DNA of 51,895 nt from Betaproteobacteria bacterium (GTDB lineage: Bacteria; Pseudomonadota; Gammaproteobacteria; Burkholderiales; SG8-39): positions 1 through 51,895 of the forward strand of contig CANJRC010000016.1 of the NCBI GenBank assembly GCA_947476535.1. Direction: 5' to 3'. Every line of letters starts with the position of its first letter. The first letter of the stretch is position 1. The translations under genes and the position numbers were made by a program. Below are positions 49,318 through 51,895 of this stretch, one piece after another. A model generated the notes under the pieces. The model was not told the DNA's origin. It made no database searches and saw only the letters and a program-made list of their open reading frames with translations.

Positions 49318-50708
49318 ACGGCGGCCCCTCGGCGAGCGCCGGATGCCATAGCCAGCGCCCGCAGGGCGCGCACGTCATCGAGCTTGTCCACGGCCCAAAG
49401 GGCCGCCACCAGCTTTTTCGCGCGCGCCTTGCCCAGCACTGGACCAATGAGCGACAGGGCCTTCTCCTCCACCTCGCCGGGCGTAAGCGGGTTCTTGTAG
49501 CTGCCCTTGGCCGCGCGGCACTCGGCGCGCAACACGCGGCCGTCGCGAAGCCGCACTTCCATGATGCCGGAGCGGGCATCGAGGATGGATTCACTGCCGA
49601 CGGCCGCAATCCTGCCCTTGAGCCTGACGATCTTCGGGTCGCGCACGCGACGGTGATCGTGGGCCGAAACCACGTCGAGCCCGCCATCCACCATCATGAG
49701 CGCAACCAGGTGCTGCAGCGAGATGTCGGTCATGGCGCGATTGTTGATCACGTTGACGAGGTCTTTCGATACGGCGACGGTGATCGCTTCCACGTCAGCG
49801 GCGCAAAAGCGGTGTTCCTTCAGTAGGTCGTACGTCATGTCGAGCGGCGCCTGGATGGGACCGCCCGCCGGCCAGCGCTTGATCGCCGCGCGCATGATCT
49901 CGTAGTCAGTGCCCAGGCCGCGCACGAGCGCCTCGCGGTCGATCTTTCCCGGCGCGAAGGTGGAGAAGAAGTCCCTGTCACCGGAGAACACATCGTCGAC
50001 ACCGGTGCAGCCGGCGGCCACCATCAGCGCGGCAGTGACGCCGTTGTGGGCCGGCATGCCGCCCATGCCGAAGGCCTTCTCCACGTGCTCGGTGTCGCGG
50101 AACATCGTGTAAGTGCCCGCGGCTTGCTGCGAGGCATAGGAGAGCGCGTGCCGGACGCGACGCGGATCGAGCCTCAACAGCGCGCTGGCCGCGGCTACCG
50201 AGCAGAACAGCTGGCTGAACGCGGCGGTGAAGTGCCCGGAATTGAGCAGCGGGATCGGGTCCAGTGCCAGGACGACGCGGCTGCCGACGTCGTAGCCCAG
50301 CACGATGGCGCGAAGCAGCGCGGTGCCCGACAGACGCTCCCGCTCGCAGATGGCCAGCGCCGCGGGGACGAGGCTCGCGTCCGGGTGCGAAATCGTCGGC
50401 GGATGCGCGCCGTCCGACTCATCTGCATGCGCGAACATGCCGTTAGCGAGCGCGGCATTGTTGGCGGTGGTGACGATGCGCGTGCCGACCACGCAGGCCT
50501 CCTTGGTGCCGCCGAGCGGCTTCACGTAGGCGATGGCGCGCTGTCCGGGGATCAGCCGCGAGCCGGAAAGCATGGCGGCGAAGGCGTCGACGAGATGCAC
50601 CCGGGCCATCATCTCGACGTCTTTCGGGAGGCGCTTCTTCAGCGCGCCCGCGATATGGCGGCTGAGCTTGTCCATGGCAGGTGAAACAGCGGCTGATCGT
50701 GTGCTCAC
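49314..50708 (-). CDS. MmgE/PrpD family protein
   Basis: 464-aa member of the MmgE/PrpD family, which includes 2-methylcitrate dehydratase and cis-aconitate decarboxylase (immune-responsive gene 1) and acts on tricarboxylic or related acids. Conserved segments are VHLVDAFAAMLSGS, NGMFAHADESDGAHPPTISHPDASLVPAAL and AGCTGVDDVFSGDRDFF. The start is uncertain: the GTG at 50708 has GGGAG 8 nt upstream, a TTG lies five codons earlier, and the first ATG is at 50675. It follows an SDR gene on the minus strand (33 nt). The substrate is unknown. Confidence 0.87.
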   Translation of the reverse strand: MSTRSAAVSPAMDKLSRHIAGALKKRLPKDVEMMARVHLVDAFAAMLSGSRLIPGQRAIAYVKPLGGTKEACVVGTRIVTTANNAALANGMFAHADESDGAHPPTISHPDASLVPAALAICERERLSGTALLRAIVLGYDVGSRVVLALDPIPLLNSGHFTAAFSQLFCSVAAASALLRLDPRRVRHALSYASQQAAGTYTMFRDTEHVEKAFGMGGMPAHNGVTAALMVAAGCTGVDDVFSGDRDFFSTFAPGKIDREALVRGLGTDYEIMRAAIKRWPAGGPIQAPLDMTYDLLKEHRFCAADVEAITVAVSKDLVNVINNRAMTDISLQHLVALMMVDGGLDVVSAHDHRRVRDPKIVRLKGRIAAVGSESILDARSGIMEVRLRDGRVLRAECRAAKGSYKNPLTPGEVEEKALSLIGPVLGKARAKKLVAALWAVDKLDDVRALRALAMASGARRGAAV

Positions 50709-50741
50709 GTGACGTTCTCCCAATCCCAGAATGGCTAACTT

Positions 50742-51524
50742 CTAGGCAGCCTCATAGACGACGGAGGTCATGCCACCATCCACCGTCAACATCTGTCCCG
50801 TGATGAAGGCCGCCTCCTCGGAGGCCAGAAAGGCTATCGCCACGGCGATATCCTCGGGCTGCCCCACGCGCCCCAGCGGGATCAGCTTCGCCCGCGCATT
50901 CAGGCGCTCGATGCCGCCGCCGGCGGTCATCGGCGTCTGGATCACGCCCGGGGCCACCGCATTCACGGTGATGCCGAACTCCGACAGGTCGAGCACCAGC
51001 TGGTGCGTCATCGCCTTGACCCCGCCCTTGGAGGCCGAGTAGGCGGCGTTGCCCTTGGCGCCAGTGCGAAACGACGCGATCGACGACACATTGACGATGC
51101 GCCCGTAGCGGCGCTCCTTCATCGCCGCCGAGGCGTGCTTGATGCAGAGAAAGGTGCCCGCAAGGTTGATGGAAGCGATGCGGTTGAATTCCTCCAGCGA
51201 GGCCGTGTAAATGGGATCATGCCGCGAGCTGACCCCGGCGACATTGGCGAGGATGTCGAGCTTGCCGTGCTTCGACAGCGCGTGCTCGACCAGGCGCTTC
51301 ACCTCGGCCTCGATGGCAATGTTGCACGGCATGCCGCTGGCGATGCCGCCCTTGGATGTGATTTCCGTTGCCGCAGCCTCGAGCTTGTCGCCCTGCATGT
51401 CCGCGAGGACGACGGTCGCCCCCTCCGAGGCCAGCCGGATCGCGGTGGCGCGGCCGATTCCTGAAGCGGCGCCGGTGACGATGGCGACGCGCCCCTTGTG
51501 CCGATGACAGTCTTCATTCCACAT
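50742..51524 (-). CDS. SDR-family NAD(P)-dependent oxidoreductase
   Basis: 260-aa short-chain dehydrogenase with TGAASGIGRA near residue 18, a degenerate NNAG motif (ANVAG), catalytic Ser in NVSSIASF and YSASK. Acidic ADMQ after strand 2 suggests NAD. The ATG at 51524 follows GAGGAG by 6 nt. It lies between the MmgE/PrpD gene and the truncated HIBADH-like gene (15 nt gap), forming a minus-strand operon of dehydrogenase, dehydrogenase and dehydratase-type genes. Confidence 0.9.
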   Translation of the reverse strand: MWNEDCHRHKGRVAIVTGAASGIGRATAIRLASEGATVVLADMQGDKLEAAATEITSKGGIASGMPCNIAIEAEVKRLVEHALSKHGKLDILANVAGVSSRHDPIYTASLEEFNRIASINLAGTFLCIKHASAAMKERRYGRIVNVSSIASFRTGAKGNAAYSASKGGVKAMTHQLVLDLSEFGITVNAVAPGVIQTPMTAGGGIERLNARAKLIPLGRVGQPEDIAVAIAFLASEEAAFITGQMLTVDGGMTSVVYEAA

Positions 51525-51539
51525 TGCTGCTCTCCTCAC

Positions 51540-51895
51540 TCAGCCGTTCTGATCCGCGACAGGCGAGCCGACCGTGACACCGGCCCAGCCCTCGAAATGC
51601 TTGATGGTGTTGGCCCAGTCCACGGGCCCATCGCCTTGCGTAATGGCAAATGCCAGGAAGTTGCGCGTGGCGTTGATGACCCACAAGGGCGACCCGATGG
51701 CCTCTGCCTCCTCGGCCCCGAGCCGAACATCCTTGTACATCAGGTCGGTGGTGAAGAGCTTCGGGAAGGTGCGCGGCAGCACGCACTTGGGCACCTTGTG
51801 CGTGGTGGCGATGTTGATGCCGCCGCCCGCCGACAGCACCTCGCACATCTGCTTGGGATCGAGGCCGGACTTGGTGCCGAACACCAGCGCCTCGA
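51540..51895 (-). CDS. 3-hydroxyisobutyrate dehydrogenase-family protein, C-terminal part (cut by window edge)
   Basis: The frame is open to the right edge, so only the last 117 or so residues are seen. They match the C-terminal helical domain of beta-hydroxyacid dehydrogenases: EALVFGTKSGLDPKQMCEVL, NIATTHKVPKCVLPRTF, TDLMYKDVRLGAEEA. The Rossmann domain and catalytic lysine would lie outside the window. It is a paralog of 22310-23209 and probably heads the SDR-MmgE/PrpD operon. The protein start is not in the window. Confidence 0.85.
   Translation of the reverse strand, partial: EALVFGTKSGLDPKQMCEVLSAGGGINIATTHKVPKCVLPRTFPKLFTTDLMYKDVRLGAEEAEAIGSPLWVINATRNFLAFAITQGDGPVDWANTIKHFEGWAGVTVGSPVADQNG

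Overview
The window looks like a chromosomal segment of a high-GC betaproteobacterium, probably Burkholderiales-like. The evidence is the order lptD-surA-pdxA-rsmA divergent from amgK-murU, the pair dusB-fis followed by purH-purD, and several Bug/TctC-type periplasmic binding proteins. No rRNA, tRNA, CRISPR array, IS element or prophage was seen.

Region 1 (1-16 kb) is conserved housekeeping DNA. Outer-membrane biogenesis and vitamin B6/rRNA modification genes (lptD, surA, pdxA, rsmA, minus strand) face the MurNAc recycling genes amgK-murU. Then follow pepP, ubiH, dusB-fis, purH-purD and hemF. A dispersed hairpin-containing repeat fills the left edge.

Region 2 (16-27 kb) is accessory and catabolic. 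It holds an orphan ABC binding protein and a D-2-hydroxyacid dehydrogenase. Next is an operon of a cupin, an alpha/beta hydrolase whose nucleophile position is lysine, and a TauD/TfdA dioxygenase. Then come an amidohydrolase with a 3-hydroxyisobutyrate-dehydrogenase-like protein, an SMP-30 lactonase, a UGSC-family protein without the redox motif, and a Bug protein.

Region 3 (27.3-38.6 kb) is the most striking part. It is a co-directional cluster of hydantoinase/oxoprolinase B and A, an AtuA (DUF1446) protein, a glutamate-mutase-like B12 subunit and large subunit, a DUF4387 protein, a binding protein, the mutase reactivase MutL and a Bug protein. The large mutase subunit keeps the fold but has lost the glutamate that contacts the substrate amino group and one of three carboxylate-binding arginines. 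No methylaspartate ammonia-lyase lies nearby. I infer a coenzyme-B12 carbon-skeleton mutase acting on something other than glutamate.

Region 4 (38.7-42.9 kb) begins with a carboxymuconolactone-decarboxylase/AhpD-like gene read through an in-frame TGA. The TGA sits at the second Cys of a CxxC motif and is followed at once by a bacterial SECIS-like hairpin, so it is probably a selenoprotein. It heads a run with SMP-30, TauD/TfdA, a serine hydrolase and a secreted CAP-domain protein.

Region 5 (43-51.9 kb) holds an RraA-type aldolase, a second amidohydrolase, an orphan antitoxin, two SDRs, a luciferase-like oxidoreductase, a DUF2252 protein, a cysteine-free CMD protein, an MmgE/PrpD protein and the end of a second 3-hydroxyisobutyrate-dehydrogenase-like gene. 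Many catabolic families occur twice (SMP-30, TauD, amidohydrolase, HIBADH, SDR, CMD), as expected of a broad organic-acid degrader. Two families of short intergenic repeats recur through regions 2-5.
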